NCBI GenBank assembly: GCA_023435325.1
Contig: JAEYRT010000042.1
Coordinates: 1-14,504, forward strand
DNA length: 14,504 nucleotides
Reading direction: 5' to 3'
Source of the DNA: Pseudomonadota bacterium
GTDB taxonomy: Bacteria; Pseudomonadota; Gammaproteobacteria; Burkholderiales; Burkholderiaceae_C
Shown: positions 7,144 to 13,993 of the stretch, in pieces
How positions within the stretch are numbered: the first letter of the stretch is position 1
Layout of the letters: each line of letters opens with the position of its first letter
Translations under genes and position numbers: made by a program
The notes under the pieces: model-generated
Told to the model about the DNA's origin: nothing
Seen by the model: the letters and a program-made list of their open reading frames with translations, nothing else
Databases searched by the model: none

Positions 7144-7152
7144 GATCAGTGA

Positions 7153-8433
7153 TTAGCTGCGCACATCGCCTTCGCCCAAGACCACATATTTGAGCGATGT
7201 CAGACCCTCGATGCCTACCGGACCGCGCGCATGGAATTTGTCGGTACTGATGCCGATCTCAGCACCCAGCCCATACTCGAAGCCATCAGCAAAGCGCGTG
7301 CTGGCGTTGACCATCACGCTGGCCGAATCAACCTCCCGCAAGAACTTTTGTGCATGCACATAGTCGCGCGTGAGGATGGCCTCGGTGTGTCCGCTGGAGT
7401 AGCGGTTGATATGGGCAATGGCTTCCTCCACGCCTTCCACCACCTTCACGCTGATGATGGGGGCCAGGTATTCCTCGCTCCAGTCTGCCTCCGTGGCAGC
7501 CGCCAATTTCAGGCCATCGACGGCCTGCAAAATGGCCAAAGACTCTGCACAGCCACGCATTTCAACCCCCTTGGCCGCAAAGATGGCGCCAATCTGGGGC
7601 AAAAATGTCTGAGCCACACCACGTGCCACCAGCAGGCTTTCAGTGGCATTGCAGGGGCTGTACTTGTTGGTCTTGGCGTTGTCCGTCACTTTGGCGGCCA
7701 GCGCAATGTCGCAAGGGTCATCCACATACGTGTGGCAATTGCCGTCCAGGTGCTTGATCACGGGCACCTTGGCCTCGCGGCTGATGCGCTCGATCAGGCT
7801 CTTGCCACCGCGCGGGATGATGACATCCACATAGGCAGGCATGGCAATCAGCTGGCCCACGGCCTCGCGGTCGGTCGTGCCCACCAATTGCACACCATGC
7901 GCAGGCAGGCCGGCTTCGACCAGGGCCTGCTCCACCAGCCTGGCCAGCGCCTTGTTGGACTCGATGGCTTCCGAGCCGCCACGCAAGATGCAGGCATTGC
8001 CGCTCTTGATCGACAGGCTGGCCGCCTCAATGGTCACATTCGGGCGGCTTTCGAAAATCATGCCGAACACGCCGATCGGCACACGCATCTGGCCCACGCG
8101 GATGCCGCTGGGCTGCTGCTTCATACCAGTGATCTCGCCAATCACATCCGGCATGTGTGCCAGCTGCTCGCAGCCTTGCGCACAGGTTTCCAGCACTTTG
8201 GGCGTCAGGCGCAGACGATCGACCATGGGAGCAGCCAGACCATTGGCCACCGCACGCTCCAGGTCTTTGGCGTTATCAGCCTGCAGGTCCTGGACGCTGG
8301 CACGCCGCAGGCGTGCCCGCGCCAGCATGGCGTTGCGTTTGGTAGCTGCATTCGCCCGTGCCATCTGGGCTGCGGCCACTTTTGCTTGCAAACCCAGGGT
8401 TTGCATATATTCGGCAATGTTCAGCGCATTCAT
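7153..8433 (-). CDS. proA: Gamma-glutamyl phosphate reductase
   Basis: This is the second enzyme of proline synthesis. It reduces glutamyl-5-phosphate with NADPH to glutamate-5-semialdehyde in the cytosol. The 426-residue product matches the family length. The aldehyde dehydrogenase-type catalytic cysteine is C261 in NKYSPCNATESLLV. Other family stretches are GMIFESRPNVT (124-134), LRGGSEA (150-156), IIPRGGK (205-211) and the C-terminal YGLGAEIGIST. The frame stays open upstream to 8619, but MNALNIAEY at 8433 is a typical N-terminus and the extension would overlap the divergent gene at 8525. The ribosome binding site is weak. It diverges from an unknown 97-residue gene across about 90 bp. Confidence 0.96.
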   Translation of the reverse strand: MNALNIAEYMQTLGLQAKVAAAQMARANAATKRNAMLARARLRRASVQDLQADNAKDLERAVANGLAAPMVDRLRLTPKVLETCAQGCEQLAHMPDVIGEITGMKQQPSGIRVGQMRVPIGVFGMIFESRPNVTIEAASLSIKSGNACILRGGSEAIESNKALARLVEQALVEAGLPAHGVQLVGTTDREAVGQLIAMPAYVDVIIPRGGKSLIERISREAKVPVIKHLDGNCHTYVDDPCDIALAAKVTDNAKTNKYSPCNATESLLVARGVAQTFLPQIGAIFAAKGVEMRGCAESLAILQAVDGLKLAAATEADWSEEYLAPIISVKVVEGVEEAIAHINRYSSGHTEAILTRDYVHAQKFLREVDSASVMVNASTRFADGFEYGLGAEIGISTDKFHARGPVGIEGLTSLKYVVLGEGDVRS

Positions 8434-8524
8434 GCGCGCATTCTCGCCGAGAAATTTACCCCGCGCACGGTGGCTTCCCGCTGCACCACGCTCTACACTG
8501 CGGGCATTCTGAGGAGACATTGCC

Positions 8525-8818
8525 ATGACCGCCAGCACCGATGCCCTGATTGAACTCCAGGCTTTTGAAGATGCCCTGCTGCGCTTTGAAGATGAAAGCA
8601 TCACGGCCAGCGCCCTCAATGAACAAGCGCGAGCTTCGCAAGCTTTATTGACGGCCTTGCCCGAACGCTATGGCACGGTGTTGCTGCAACTGCTGGACCG
8701 CCTGGAATCCAGTGCGCTGTTCACCGAGGAGAGCTGCTCTTTCAGCCAGACCGATCTGCATGAGCATTTGCGCGGCTGGATCCGCAAAGCGCGCGAGCAA
8801 CTCCATACGTCCCAATAA
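8525..8818 (+). CDS. Protein of unknown function, 97 residues
   Basis: I do not recognise this family. The ATG at 8525 is preceded by a strong AGGAG, and upstream is a possible -10 TACACT (about 8492-8497). The protein has no signal peptide or membrane segment. It looks wholly helical: an acidic N-terminal part (residues 1-30, with repeated LxxFEDALLRFEDE), a leucine-rich middle (LLQLLDRLE near 54-61), and a basic C-terminus (LRGWIRKAREQL). The only cysteine is in a serine-rich EESCSFS. It is the only plus-strand gene between the left edge and mltA and is transcribed away from proA. Its stop codon runs into the A tract of the terminator serving the opposite lipoprotein gene. It is supported by the ribosome binding site and codon use; the function is unknown. 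Confidence 0.7.
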   Translation: MTASTDALIELQAFEDALLRFEDESITASALNEQARASQALLTALPERYGTVLLQLLDRLESSALFTEESCSFSQTDLHEHLRGWIRKAREQLHTSQ

Positions 8819-8852
8819 AAAAGGCTGCCAGCGCGCTGTCAACGCTGGCAGC
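8817..8852 (-). terminator. Rho-independent terminator of the OmpA-like lipoprotein gene
   Basis: GCTGCCAGCG (8824-8833) and CGCTGGCAGC (8843-8852) form a perfect 10-bp stem with a 9-base loop. On the minus strand six T residues follow (A run 8817-8822). The hairpin lies 27 bp after the lipoprotein stop. The plus-strand gene ends in the same A run and may share the hairpin, though without a U run on its side. Confidence 0.85.
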
Positions 8853-8879
8853 TATGCCATCCCGGCGGGGTTATGAGGC

Positions 8880-9536
8880 TTACTGGGCGCGTTCGCCTAC
8901 ATAAATTTCCACACGGCGGTTGCGTGCTCGTCCATCCGCAGTACTGTTGGAGGCGATGGGCTGGTAGGAGCCACGGCCTTCCGTCTGAATGCGGCTGCCG
9001 CTGACGCCGCGTTGCATCAGATAGTCACGCGTGCTGTTGGCACGGTTGAGCGACAGAGGGTTGTTGATGGCATCCGAACCGGTGCTGTCGGTGTGGCCCA
9101 CGATGCGCACTTCTGCATTGGGGCTGCTGCGCAAACCTTCTGCGAAGCGATCCAGGATGGGGGCAAAGTTGCTCTTGATATCGTAGCGGCCCGTGTCAAA
9201 GGAGATATCGCTCGGGATTTCCAGCTTCAGCTGGTTGTCCTGGGTCTGGACCACCTGTACGCCAGTGCCCTGGGTGGCCGCTTCCATTTCCTGCTTGCGC
9301 TTTTCCTGGTTTTGCGACCAGATGTAGGTGCCAATACCACCCAGGGCAGCACCTGCTGCAGCGCCTACTCCCGCCTTGCCGCCGGTGGCGGCGCTGATGG
9401 CTGCACCAGCCAAAGCCCCGACGCCAGCGCCAGCTGCTGTGCGCTTGGTGGTATCAGACATGCCGTCCGTAGCGGCACAACCAGTGATCAAGAGTGCTGC
9501 AGCTACAGACGCTGCAATGGTGAGGTTTTTACGCAT
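8880..9536 (-). CDS. OmpA-family outer-membrane lipoprotein (YiaD-like)
   Basis: This is likely an outer-membrane lipoprotein that anchors to peptidoglycan. The 218-residue precursor has a basic N-terminus, a hydrophobic segment and a lipobox LITGC with the modified Cys at residue 20. A glycine/alanine-rich segment (35-70: AGAGVGALAGAA, GAAAGAALGG) fits a glycine zipper. The C-terminal OmpA domain (about 108-215) shows ISFDTGRYDIK, VGHTDSTGS with D150, LSLNRA and GRARNRRVEI, the residues that bind diaminopimelate in the family. The ATG at 9536 has AAGGAA at good spacing; an upstream frame extension has no signal-like sequence. A terminator follows directly, and a separate promoter may lie in 9537-9606. 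YiaD and similar names are possible but not certain. Confidence 0.9.
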   Translation of the reverse strand: MRKNLTIAASVAAALLITGCAATDGMSDTTKRTAAGAGVGALAGAAISAATGGKAGVGAAAGAALGGIGTYIWSQNQEKRKQEMEAATQGTGVQVVQTQDNQLKLEIPSDISFDTGRYDIKSNFAPILDRFAEGLRSSPNAEVRIVGHTDSTGSDAINNPLSLNRANSTRDYLMQRGVSGSRIQTEGRGSYQPIASNSTADGRARNRRVEIYVGERAQ

Positions 9537-9606
9537 AGTTTGTTCCTTTTCATCATCAGCACAACCGAATGGCTGGTACCTCATTGTGTAAACGCTGCTT
9601 GCCAGA

Positions 9607-9628
9607 GCCATCAGCCACCCCTGATGGC
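9607..9628. repeat. Perfect 8-bp inverted repeat between small membrane gene and lipoprotein gene
   Basis: GCCATCAG (9607-9614) and CTGATGGC (9621-9628) are separated by six bases. It lies 24 bp past the stop of the small minus-strand gene and about 70 bp before the lipoprotein ATG. It has no U run. It may be a weak terminator, an mRNA stem or an operator for the lipoprotein promoter. Confidence 0.45.
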
Positions 9629-9652
9629 TTGCGTAGGACTGGTCGTCAAAGG

Positions 9653-9784
9653 CTATCCGTCTTTTCCTGGCTCTTCGTCGTCTGGCACCAGCTCGCCTTT
9701 CTCACGTCCGTGAAACATGGTCCACCAAACAATCGCCACCAAAATCAGCAAAGCAAGCAACGCTTCAAGCAAAATCAAGCCCAT
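9653..9784 (-). CDS. Small single-span membrane protein, 43 residues
   Basis: The product has one strongly hydrophobic helix (residues 2-24, ending VWWTMF) followed by a charged tail (HGREKGELVPDDEE). With the basic residues just after the helix, an N-out/C-in orientation is likely. The ATG at 9784 has an excellent AGGAGA about eight bases upstream, which decides the start. The reading frame extends further but without such a signal. Its start codon overlaps the divergent mltA ATG within CATG (9782-9785), so its ribosome binding site and promoter must lie inside the mltA coding sequence. I do not recognise a named family. A chance frame is possible, but the ribosome site and membrane-like composition argue for a real gene. 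Confidence 0.6.
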   Translation of the reverse strand: MGLILLEALLALLILVAIVWWTMFHGREKGELVPDDEEPGKDG

Positions 9785-10958
9785 GACCGCATCTCTCCTG
9801 CTTCGTGTTTCGATGGCGCTGATTGTAGGCAGCCTCGTTGCTTGCTCCACCGGCCCCCGTGCGCCTCAACCAGGGCCTTCCTCCCCTGGAGGGCCAGACA
9901 CCGGTTTCCCCACAGGAGAGGTCATTGATACAGCTCCGCTGGGGCCACCCAGCTACCGTCCCAAGAGCCGCTGGTTGCCTGTGCGCTGGGCCGAATTGCC
10001 AGGTTTCGATGCAGATGCCCTGCATGAAGCGTGGAACGCCTGGCTGCGCAACTGTGAGCGCCCCCATGCTGCACTGGCCCACCTGTGCGATGACGTGCGG
10101 CGCCTGAGCATTGCCAGCATCGAAGAGCAGCGCCACTGGCTGCAGACGCACTGGCAGCCCTACCGCATCGAGTCCCTGGACGGCAAATCGCAAGGCATGC
10201 TGACTTCGTACTACGAGCCGGAAATGGTGGGTTCTCGCGTGCGCACCGACGTGTTCAACATCCCGCTGTACCGTGTGCCTGCTGGCTTCGGCGTGCGCAA
10301 GCCCTGGTACACGCGCCAGCAGATCGAAACGCTGCCTGAAGCGCAGGCGGCCCTGGCGGGGCGCGAGATTGCGTGGCTCAGCGACCCAATCGAAGCCCTG
10401 GTGCTGCACATCCAGGGTTCTGGCCGCTTGCGCGTGACGGAGCCCGACGGCAGCGAGCGCATGATTCGCCTGGCCTACGCTGGCACCAATGACCAGCCCT
10501 ATAAAAGTGTCGGGCGTTGGTTGTTGGACCGCAAGCTGATCACCGACGCAAGCTGGCCCGGGATCAGTGCCTGGATTGCGGTCAACCCCCAGCATGTGCA
10601 AGAAATGCTGTGGAGCAATCCGCGCTATGTGTTCTTCAAGGAAGAGCCGCTGGACGGCCTGGACACCCAGTTTGGCCCGCGGGGAGCACAGGGCGTGCCC
10701 CTCACCCCCGGGCGTTCGATTGCAGTCGATCGCAGCAGCATTCCCTATGGCACACCCGTGTGGATGTACTCCAAGGGCATAGAAGTCGAGTACCAGCGTC
10801 TTGTCATGGCCCAGGACACCGGCAGCGCCATCGTAGGCGCGGTGCGTGCAGACTACTTCATGGGCTGGGGCAAGGAAGCCGGTGATCTGGCAGGACGCAT
10901 CAAACAGCCTTTGCGACTGTGGGCCCTGTGGCCTAAAGGGGTCCCGATTCCCCGGTAA
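9783..10958 (+). CDS. mltA: Membrane-bound lytic murein transglycosylase A
   Basis: This outer-membrane lipoprotein cleaves peptidoglycan glycan strands with formation of 1,6-anhydromuramic acid. From ATG 9783 the 391-residue precursor has a signal peptide with lipobox LVAC (Cys 21) and a proline-rich linker. The MltA domain follows from about residue 125, with GMLTSYYEPEMVGSR, LHIQGSGRL and YAGTNDQPYKSVG. The C-terminal 3D domain shows AVDRSSIPYGTPVW and MAQDTGSAIVGAVRADYFMGWG; the conserved D345 and D357 are candidates for the catalytic acid. No clear Shine-Dalgarno sequence precedes 9783; a start at 9717 would bury the signal peptide. Its last 26 bp overlap the opposing histidine kinase gene. 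Confidence 0.95.
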   Translation: MTASLLLRVSMALIVGSLVACSTGPRAPQPGPSSPGGPDTGFPTGEVIDTAPLGPPSYRPKSRWLPVRWAELPGFDADALHEAWNAWLRNCERPHAALAHLCDDVRRLSIASIEEQRHWLQTHWQPYRIESLDGKSQGMLTSYYEPEMVGSRVRTDVFNIPLYRVPAGFGVRKPWYTRQQIETLPEAQAALAGREIAWLSDPIEALVLHIQGSGRLRVTEPDGSERMIRLAYAGTNDQPYKSVGRWLLDRKLITDASWPGISAWIAVNPQHVQEMLWSNPRYVFFKEEPLDGLDTQFGPRGAQGVPLTPGRSIAVDRSSIPYGTPVWMYSKGIEVEYQRLVMAQDTGSAIVGAVRADYFMGWGKEAGDLAGRIKQPLRLWALWPKGVPIPR

Positions 10959-12426
10959 CGCCTGAGTCTGTGGGCTGTGCAGCAGCCCGCATGGCCGGGA
11001 AGCGCACCGTAAACAGGGCTCCCGGTGGATGGCGCTGCGGCTTGGCATCATCGAGCAGCACCTCGGCCCCATGCTGGCGCGCAATTTCCTGAACGATGGG
11101 CAGGCCCAGGCCCGAACCATCCGCCTCCGACCCGAGGGCACGATAAAACGGCTGAAATACCAGCTCCCGCTCCTCCAGGGGCACGCCAGGCCCGGTGTCC
11201 TCCACCTGCAACAACACCACACGCGCCAGCGGATCGGGCAATACGCGTGCCGTGACTATGGCGGGCTGGTCTGCACTGGAAGGGCTGTAGTTGATGGCAT
11301 TGCTCAGCAGGTTACGCACCAGCTCCTTGAGCAATGTGGCATTGCCTTGCAGCCAAACACCGTAGTCTCCGGGCTCGGCGCCTTCATAGCCCATGTCCAC
11401 ATGGCGCTCCATGGCCAGAGGAAGCAGGTCCTGCATCACTTCAATGACCAGTTGCGCCAGATCACAAGGCGCACGCTGCAAGCCCGTTCCACCCCCTTCC
11501 GCACGCGCCAGCGACAGCAATTGATTCACCGTGTGCGTCGCCCGAATGCTGGAGCGCGCAATCTGGTCCAGGGAACGCTTGAGCTCTTCCGTGCTCATGC
11601 CCTCGCGCTGGGCCAGATCAGCCTGCATCCGCAACCCCGCCAAAGGTGTCTTCAGCTGGTGGGCTGCATCGGCCAGAAAGCGCTTCTGGGTGGCCAATGA
11701 TTCGTTCAGGCGGCGCAGCAGATCATTGACCGCATCCACCAGCGGAACGACCTCCATGGGAACGGCGCGATGGTTCAACGGTGACAAATCCTCGGGTCTG
11801 CGTGCGCGAATGCGTTCTTCGAGCCGATGCAGCGGTCGGATGCCCCGTGCCAGCGCCAGCCACACCAGCAGCACCGACAGCGGCAGGATCACAAACTGCG
11901 GCAGCATCACCCCCTTGATGATTTCAGCTGCCAGCACGCTGCGTTTTTCACGTGTTTCCGCCACCTGGACCAGCGCCACCTCATCCGCACCGACCAGAGG
12001 CAGGCGCACCCAGAGTGCAGCCACACGGATGTCTATGCCACGCAACTCATCATCGCGCAGCACCACCTCACCGGCAGGCACCGCATAGCGCGAGTGCGCG
12101 GACGGAAAATCTCTGTCACCGGACAGCAACTGTCCCTTGTGGTCCAGCACTTGATAGAACACCAGGTCTGATTCGTCGGCGCGCAGGATTTCCGTGGCTG
12201 GCTGCGGCAGGTTGAATTGCAGCTTCCCTTTGGCATCGACCATGATGAGCTGGGCCAAGGCATGCACGTTGTATTCCAGTGCACGGTCAAACGGCTTGTT
12301 GGCCAGCGACTGCGCCACCAGCCACGTCAGCGCCAAGCTCACGGGCCACAGCAGCAGCAAGGGCGTGAGCATCCAGTCCAGGATTTCCCCGAACAAGGAA
12401 CGCTGCTCACGCTGAAAAATCTTCAC
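10933..12426 (-). CDS. Two-component sensor histidine kinase, TctE/QseC type
   Basis: This inner-membrane sensor should phosphorylate the response regulator encoded just upstream. The 497-residue protein has a first membrane helix (about 21-40), a periplasmic domain (41-170, resembling the 2CSK_N sensor of TctE kinases), a second helix (about 172-194), then HAMP. HisKA contains H256 in FLADAAHQLKTPLAG. The ATPase domain has an N box (ELVRNLLSNAINYS, 368-381), G1 DTGPG (410-414) and G2 GSGLGL (437-442). The start is GTG at 12426, with no good ribosome binding site and a stop codon upstream in frame. The TctE-like N-terminus hints at sensing a small organic acid, but no tripartite tricarboxylate transporter genes are in the window, so the signal is unknown. 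Confidence 0.94.
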   Translation of the reverse strand: MKIFQREQRSLFGEILDWMLTPLLLLWPVSLALTWLVAQSLANKPFDRALEYNVHALAQLIMVDAKGKLQFNLPQPATEILRADESDLVFYQVLDHKGQLLSGDRDFPSAHSRYAVPAGEVVLRDDELRGIDIRVAALWVRLPLVGADEVALVQVAETREKRSVLAAEIIKGVMLPQFVILPLSVLLVWLALARGIRPLHRLEERIRARRPEDLSPLNHRAVPMEVVPLVDAVNDLLRRLNESLATQKRFLADAAHQLKTPLAGLRMQADLAQREGMSTEELKRSLDQIARSSIRATHTVNQLLSLARAEGGGTGLQRAPCDLAQLVIEVMQDLLPLAMERHVDMGYEGAEPGDYGVWLQGNATLLKELVRNLLSNAINYSPSSADQPAIVTARVLPDPLARVVLLQVEDTGPGVPLEERELVFQPFYRALGSEADGSGLGLPIVQEIARQHGAEVLLDDAKPQRHPPGALFTVRFPAMRAAAQPTDSGVTGESGPL

Positions 12427-12440
12427 GAGGCGGGGCTTGA

Positions 12441-12496
12441 ACTTGGTTTTTTTTGGCCGCTAGCGCTGTTGCAGCAAGCGTTTCCAGCTACTTTTT
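12441..12496 (-). repeat. Interspersed palindromic repeat, short form, inside the two-component operon
   Basis: On the minus strand the element runs GTAGCTGGAAACGCTTGC, then TGCAACAGCGCTAGCGG, then CCAAAAAAAA. The stem pairs CGCT/AGCG (12458-12461 with 12477-12480) and GCTG/CAGC (12465-12468 with 12472-12475). It shares the AGCT and AACGCTTGC core with the copy at 2629-2714 and resembles the common Comamonadaceae TAGCTGCT-TGCGCTTG-GGCAAGCGCTAGAGGCC type. It fills nearly all of the 70 bp between the response regulator stop and the kinase start. Confidence 0.7.
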
Positions 12497-13171
12497 TCAG
12501 TTGGGGATTTTTTCCAGGCAATAACCAAGGCCGCGCACCGTGGCAATGCGGATCGGGCCACGCTCGATTTTCTTGCGCAGGCGGTGGATATAGACCTCAA
12601 TGGCGTTGTTGCTCACCTCTTCGCCCCACTCGCACAGCCGCTCCACCAGCTGATCCTTGCTCACCAGGCGCCCCGCACGCTGCAGCAACACCTCCAGCAA
12701 GCCCAGCTCGCGGGCTGACAGCTCCACCATCTTGCCGTCTATCGTGGCCACACGCCCCGCTTGGTCGTACACCAGGGGGCCATGCTTGATGGTGCTGCTC
12801 GTTCCCCCCATGCCACGGCGCGTCAGCGCACGCACACGGGCTTCCAGCTCCTGCAAGCTAAAGGGCTTGGCCATGTAGTCGTCTGCGCCAAAGTCCAGGC
12901 CCTGCACGCGCTCTTCCACACTGTCTGCCGCGGTGAGAATGAGTACAGGCAAAGCATCGCCACGGCTGCGCATGCGCTTGAGGACTTCCAGCCCATGCAT
13001 GCGTGGCAGGCCCAGGTCCAGGATCAGCAAATCGAACTGGTTATTGGTGACCAGCGCGGTATCGGCTTCAATGCCGCTGGCCACATGGTCAACCACGGCA
13101 CCCGCCCCGCGCAGGCTGCGCAGCAGGCCATCGGCCAGTACTTGATCGTCTTCTGCAATGAGGATGCGCAT
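12497..13171 (-). CDS. OmpR/PhoB-family response regulator
   Basis: This is a DNA-binding transcription regulator, partner of the kinase encoded 70 bp downstream. The 224-residue product has an N-terminal receiver domain with acidic D8-D9, phosphoacceptor D52 (LILDLGLPRM), T80 and K102 (DDYMAKPF), and a C-terminal winged helix (about 125-222) with LSARELGLLEVLL, VSNNAIEVYIHRLRKKI and the wing TVRGLGYCLE. It is of the QseB/TctD/PmrA subgroup. The ATG at 13171 has AGGAGA upstream; the longer open frame to 13234 lacks support. A promoter is visible upstream (13270-13298), giving a leader of roughly 90 bases. Confidence 0.95.
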   Translation of the reverse strand: MRILIAEDDQVLADGLLRSLRGAGAVVDHVASGIEADTALVTNNQFDLLILDLGLPRMHGLEVLKRMRSRGDALPVLILTAADSVEERVQGLDFGADDYMAKPFSLQELEARVRALTRRGMGGTSSTIKHGPLVYDQAGRVATIDGKMVELSARELGLLEVLLQRAGRLVSKDQLVERLCEWGEEVSNNAIEVYIHRLRKKIERGPIRIATVRGLGYCLEKIPN

Positions 13172-13269
13172 CGGTTTGTCTCCTGGCTGCGCCGCGATCT
13201 GGTGCCGCAGGCTGCAGCGTGCATGCCATTTCACGTCGGATGCCGTCGGTAGACACCCTTCATCCAGTC

Positions 13270-13298
13270 ATTCTAGGAGCGGCGCTCAGGCGTCCCAA
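13270..13298 (-). promoter_or_regulatory. Probable promoter of the response regulator-kinase operon
   Basis: On the minus strand, -35 TTGGGA (13293-13298), a 17-base spacer and -10 TAGAAT (13270-13275) fit a sigma-70 promoter about 95 bases before the response regulator ATG and just past the marR stop. No phosphorylated-regulator direct repeat is obvious. Confidence 0.5.
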
Positions 13299-13301
13299 CA
13301 G

Positions 13302-13334
13302 GTGTTTACGCGGGTGCTGCAGCGCAGCAAACAC
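13302..13334 (-). terminator. Imperfect hairpin after marR
   Basis: TGCTGC (13315-13320) pairs with GCAGCA (13324-13329), and GTGTT (13302-13306) with AACAC (13330-13334) after an asymmetric bulge. It lies 12 bp beyond the marR stop on the minus strand. There is no U run, so it is at best a weak terminator separating marR from the two-component operon. Confidence 0.35.
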
Positions 13335-13346
13335 GTGCTCTGGTTC

Positions 13347-13850
13347 TCAGGCGACATCACCGACATCACTGCCATAAGCTTCCAGCCCCAGGCGCACGAC
13401 GGTGGCAATATCTTCACCGACCGCTTCGACAAACTCCGCCTCTGCTTGCTGCACCGCACGCTGGAATGCCAGGTGCCATTCGCGCCCAGTGTCGGTATAG
13501 ACCACTTTTTTCGCGCGACGGTCATGCGGATCGGCCTCACGCGCCACCAGCCCCCAGGCTTCGCACTGGTCCACCAGATCGGTCATGGACTGCTTGCTCA
13601 TGCCGGCACGTTCGGCCAGATCGGTGATGCGGTCACCCTGCAGCGACAGATGCCGCGTGATGTGGATGTGAGCAGCAGCCACTTTGTCCCGTGCAGCCAG
13701 GTTGGACAGCGCCAGCGGCGTGGCATCGTCCCTGGCCATGAGACTGCGCACGCGCTCGTCAAACTTGCGCATGGCATGGCCGATCAAACGGCCCAGATGC
13801 ACTTGCCGCCAGGCATCGTCCACAGGCACAAATCCATATTTCTCAGACAT
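13347..13850 (-). CDS. MarR-family transcriptional regulator
   Basis: This is a dimeric winged-helix repressor of the MarR type. The 167-residue protein has the family layout: N-terminal dimerisation helices (10-40), a helix-turn-helix (about 74-100: ITDLAERAGMSKQSMTDLVDQCEAWGLV) and a basic wing (READPHDRRAKKVVYTDTG), then a C-terminal helix. The wing's D-x-R-R-A-K-K matches the usual DxRx(K/R) signature. The ATG at 13850 has no strong ribosome binding site. It is transcribed away from recA across 143 bp and so shares that control region. The direct repeat AGTCAG (13851-13856 and 13867-13872) next to its start could be an operator. The target genes and ligand are unknown. Confidence 0.92.
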   Translation of the reverse strand: MSEKYGFVPVDDAWRQVHLGRLIGHAMRKFDERVRSLMARDDATPLALSNLAARDKVAAAHIHITRHLSLQGDRITDLAERAGMSKQSMTDLVDQCEAWGLVAREADPHDRRAKKVVYTDTGREWHLAFQRAVQQAEAEFVEAVGEDIATVVRLGLEAYGSDVGDVA

Positions 13851-13872
13851 AGTCAGTTTTTCGAATAGTCAG
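13851..13872. repeat. AGTCAG direct repeat next to the marR start
   Basis: AGTCAG occurs at 13851-13856 and 13867-13872, a 16-bp period, separated by an AT-rich TTTTTCGAAT that contains the palindrome TTCGAA. Its place at the marR 5' end suggests an autoregulatory site, but MarR sites are usually inverted repeats, so this is tentative. Confidence 0.3.
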
Positions 13873-13929
13873 GCAAGCTGAATATAAATTCTTCAAACTT
13901 ACCCATACACTACTGTTCAAGCATCCAGC

Positions 13930-13945
13930 CTGTGAACAATAACAG
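13930..13945. promoter_or_regulatory. LexA (SOS) box in the marR-recA intergenic region
   Basis: CTGT-GAACAATA-ACAG is an exact match to the CTGT-N8-ACAG consensus of LexA boxes in beta- and gammaproteobacteria. It is 48 bp before the recA ATG, the expected place to repress recA until DNA damage. CTGT-N8-CCAG at 13914-13929, directly adjacent, is a one-mismatch second candidate. Confidence 0.8.
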
Positions 13946-13993
13946 GGGATGCACTTGTGAAGTCCATTCCCTTCTTTCTTCAAGGAAAACGCC

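Noticed and set aside
7231..8553. A 440-codon plus-strand open frame opposite proA
   Set aside because: Antisense shadow; ProA catalytic motif and family length are on the minus strand.
9607..9628. Treating this inverted repeat as a standard intrinsic terminator
   Set aside because: Neither strand has a T run after the stem; kept only as an unexplained inverted repeat.
9765..11222. A 485-codon minus-strand open frame opposite mltA
   Set aside because: Cys/Arg/His-rich shadow crossing the end of mltA and into the kinase gene; no domain is recognisable.
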